NCBI GenBank assembly: GCA_031260285.1 | Contig: JAIRKD010000083.1 | Location: 1-33,307 of the forward strand | Reading direction: 5' to 3' | Source of the DNA: Gemmatimonadota bacterium | GTDB taxonomy: Bacteria > Gemmatimonadota > Gemmatimonadetes > Longimicrobiales > Longimicrobiaceae | DNA: 33,307 nt | Part shown: piece by piece, positions 32,120 through 33,307 of the stretch | Numbering within the stretch: the first letter of the stretch is position 1 | Layout of the letters: the number at the start of each line of letters is the position of its first letter | Notes under the pieces: model-generated | What the model was told of the DNA's origin: nothing | The model's database searches: none | What the model saw: the letters and a program-made list of their open reading frames with translations, nothing else | Made by a program: the position numbers and the translations under genes

Positions 32120-33100
32120 ATGGCCGTAATCACCTATCGCGAGGCGCTGAACCAGGCACTCGCTGAAGAAATGGAAAGAGACCCCGACGTCTTCCTGATG
32201 GGCGAAGAGGTCGGCGTATATAATGGTGCCTACAAGGTATCCAAGGGCTTGCTCGACCAGTTCGGAGATATGCGGGTGGTGGACTCGCCGATCACCGAAC
32301 TGGGCTTCACCGGCCTGGCCGTGGGAGCCGCGATGACCGGCCTGCGCCCGGTGATCGAGTTCATGACGTACAACTTCTCGCTGCTGGCCGTGGACCAGGT
32401 GTTCAACGCAGCGGCGAAGATGCTCTCGATGAGCGGTGGTCAGTTCAAGATCCCCGTGACCTTCCGCGGCCCGACGGGCGCTGCGCTCCAGCTCTCCGCG
32501 CAGCATTCGCAGGCGCTTGAGGCGATGTACGCGCACTTCCCGGGCATCAAGGTAGTCGCCCCCGGTACACCGGCGGACGCAAAGGGGCTTCTCAAGGCCG
32601 CGATCCGCGACGACGATCCGGTCTGCGTCTTTGAAGGCGAGATGCTCTATAACCTCAAGGGCGAAGTCCCCGAGGACGACGATTTTATTGTGCCGCTTGG
32701 CGTTGCGGATCTGAAGCGTGAGGGGTCCGACGTTTCGATCATCACACACGGCAAGATGATCCACACCTGCCTCCAGGCCGCCGCGACGCTTGAGAAGAGC
32801 GGGATCAGCGCGGATGTTCTTGATCTTCGGTCGCTGCGTCCGCTGGACGTGGATTCGATCATGAGAACGGTCGCAAAAACCAACCGGGTGGTGCTTGTCG
32901 AAGAAGGCTGGCCCTATGGTGGCATCACGGCGACCGTTGCGGCGCTGATCCAGGAAGAGGCATTTGACGAGCTTGATGCGCCGATCCTGCGCGTCACCCA
33001 GGCTGACGTCCCGATGCCGTACGCCAAGCAGCTCGAGAAGAACGCCAAGCCCAACGCGGACCTGGTGATCTCCAAAGTGAACCAGGTGCTGTACCGCTGA
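32120..33100 (+). CDS. pdhB: pyruvate dehydrogenase E1 component, beta subunit
   Basis: This 326-residue subunit completes the E1 tetramer and binds the other half of thiamine diphosphate. TYREALNQALAEEMERD (5-21), FLMGEEVGVYNGAYKVSKGL (25-44), DSPITELGFTGLAVGAAMTG (55-74) with the catalytic glutamate E61, and FRGPTGAALQLSAQHSQ (115-131) are standard E1-beta features. LDLRSLRPLD and VEEGWPYGGI mark the C-terminal transketolase-like domain. Length is normal. It follows pdhA after 91 structured bases and precedes the E2 gene by 53, so pdhABC form one unit. Confidence 0.96.
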   Translation: MAVITYREALNQALAEEMERDPDVFLMGEEVGVYNGAYKVSKGLLDQFGDMRVVDSPITELGFTGLAVGAAMTGLRPVIEFMTYNFSLLAVDQVFNAAAKMLSMSGGQFKIPVTFRGPTGAALQLSAQHSQALEAMYAHFPGIKVVAPGTPADAKGLLKAAIRDDDPVCVFEGEMLYNLKGEVPEDDDFIVPLGVADLKREGSDVSIITHGKMIHTCLQAAATLEKSGISADVLDLRSLRPLDVDSIMRTVAKTNRVVLVEEGWPYGGITATVAALIQEEAFDELDAPILRVTQADVPMPYAKQLEKNAKPNADLVISKVNQVLYR

Positions 33101-33153
33101 CGGAGGCCCCGCCCCGATCGCGAGCACTGAACGACGACTGACGACCTGATATC

Positions 33154-33307
33154 ATGGCGACCAAGGTATTCATGGAAGCACTCTCCCCCACCATGGAGGA
33201 GGGACGGCTTCTGACCTGGCTCAAGAAGGAAGGCGAAGAGATCAAGGAAGGGGATCTTCTCGCTGAGGTGGAGACCGACAAGGCGACGATGGAGCTTGTT
33301 GCCCGTG
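33154..33307 (+). CDS. pdhC: dihydrolipoamide acetyltransferase (E2) of pyruvate dehydrogenase, N-terminal part only
   Basis: From ATG 33154 the frame is open for 51 codons to the window edge. The residues [20 protein letters not shown] and [17 protein letters not shown] (32-48) are a biotinyl/lipoyl domain; K43 in ETDKATME is the lysine that carries lipoate. With E1-alpha and E1-beta just upstream, E2 of pyruvate dehydrogenase is the clear assignment. The catalytic domain lies outside the window. Confidence 0.93.
   Translation, partial: MATKVFMEALSPTMEEGRLLTWLKKEGEEIKEGDLLAEVETDKATMELVAR

Overview
The window is a GC-rich, gene-dense stretch of a bacterial chromosome made mostly of housekeeping and biosynthetic genes. 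I saw no tRNA, rRNA, phage gene, insertion sequence or CRISPR array. Gene content suggests a free-living, amino-acid-prototrophic, diderm bacterium: lipoprotein and Sec-type signal peptides, secreted NHL propellers, and a bacterial deoxyhypusine-synthase homologue. Gemmatimonadota or a neighbouring phylum is my best guess, but this is inference from gene content, not phylogeny.

Layout. Positions 1-1005 (minus) hold the N-terminal part of a lipoprotein cut by the window edge. Positions 1239-3022 (plus) hold a MoeB/ThiF-rhodanese fusion that overlaps pdxH by one base. A small minus-strand protein follows (3118-3528), then a repeat-bearing spacer. Next come plus-strand genes for a LOG-family protein, a deoxyhypusine-synthase-like enzyme, an M20 amidohydrolase, an SDR, an exported DUF2911-type protein and an aldo/keto reductase. 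Positions 9962-10076 are a compact repeat element. The minus strand then carries a YIP1-like membrane protein and two tandem paralogous secreted beta-propellers (10165-13284).

From 13801 to 27291 lies a complete branched-chain amino acid locus in the order leuA-cimA-leuC-leuD-leuB-ilvB-ilvN-ilvC-ilvE-ilvD. CimA makes the isoleucine precursor from pyruvate and acetyl-CoA, so no threonine deaminase is needed here. It is preceded by a promoter, a short peptide very rich in Ile/Leu/Val, and a strong intrinsic terminator whose 5' arm can instead pair with a sequence inside the peptide gene. This is the layout of ribosome-mediated attenuation.

From 27364 to 29456 the same design recurs: promoter, a 28-residue peptide with the core FFGFRFFW, a terminator, then a DAHP synthase and prephenate dehydratase, that is, a phenylalanine attenuator. 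In both leaders the peptide's stop codon sits in the inner loop of the candidate antiterminator. The Phe leader appears to start at or next to the predicted transcription start (leaderless).

The right end (29574-33307) holds lipA followed by pdhA, pdhB and the start of pdhC. The pyruvate dehydrogenase complex, its lipoyl cofactor synthase and the acetyl-CoA-consuming LeuA and CimA therefore lie close together. The most interesting parts are the two attenuators, the large hairpins between genes of the biosynthetic operons, the GDG-to-GEA change in the thiamine motif of PdhA, the unusual cofactor loop of IlvC, and the bacterial DHS-like enzyme.
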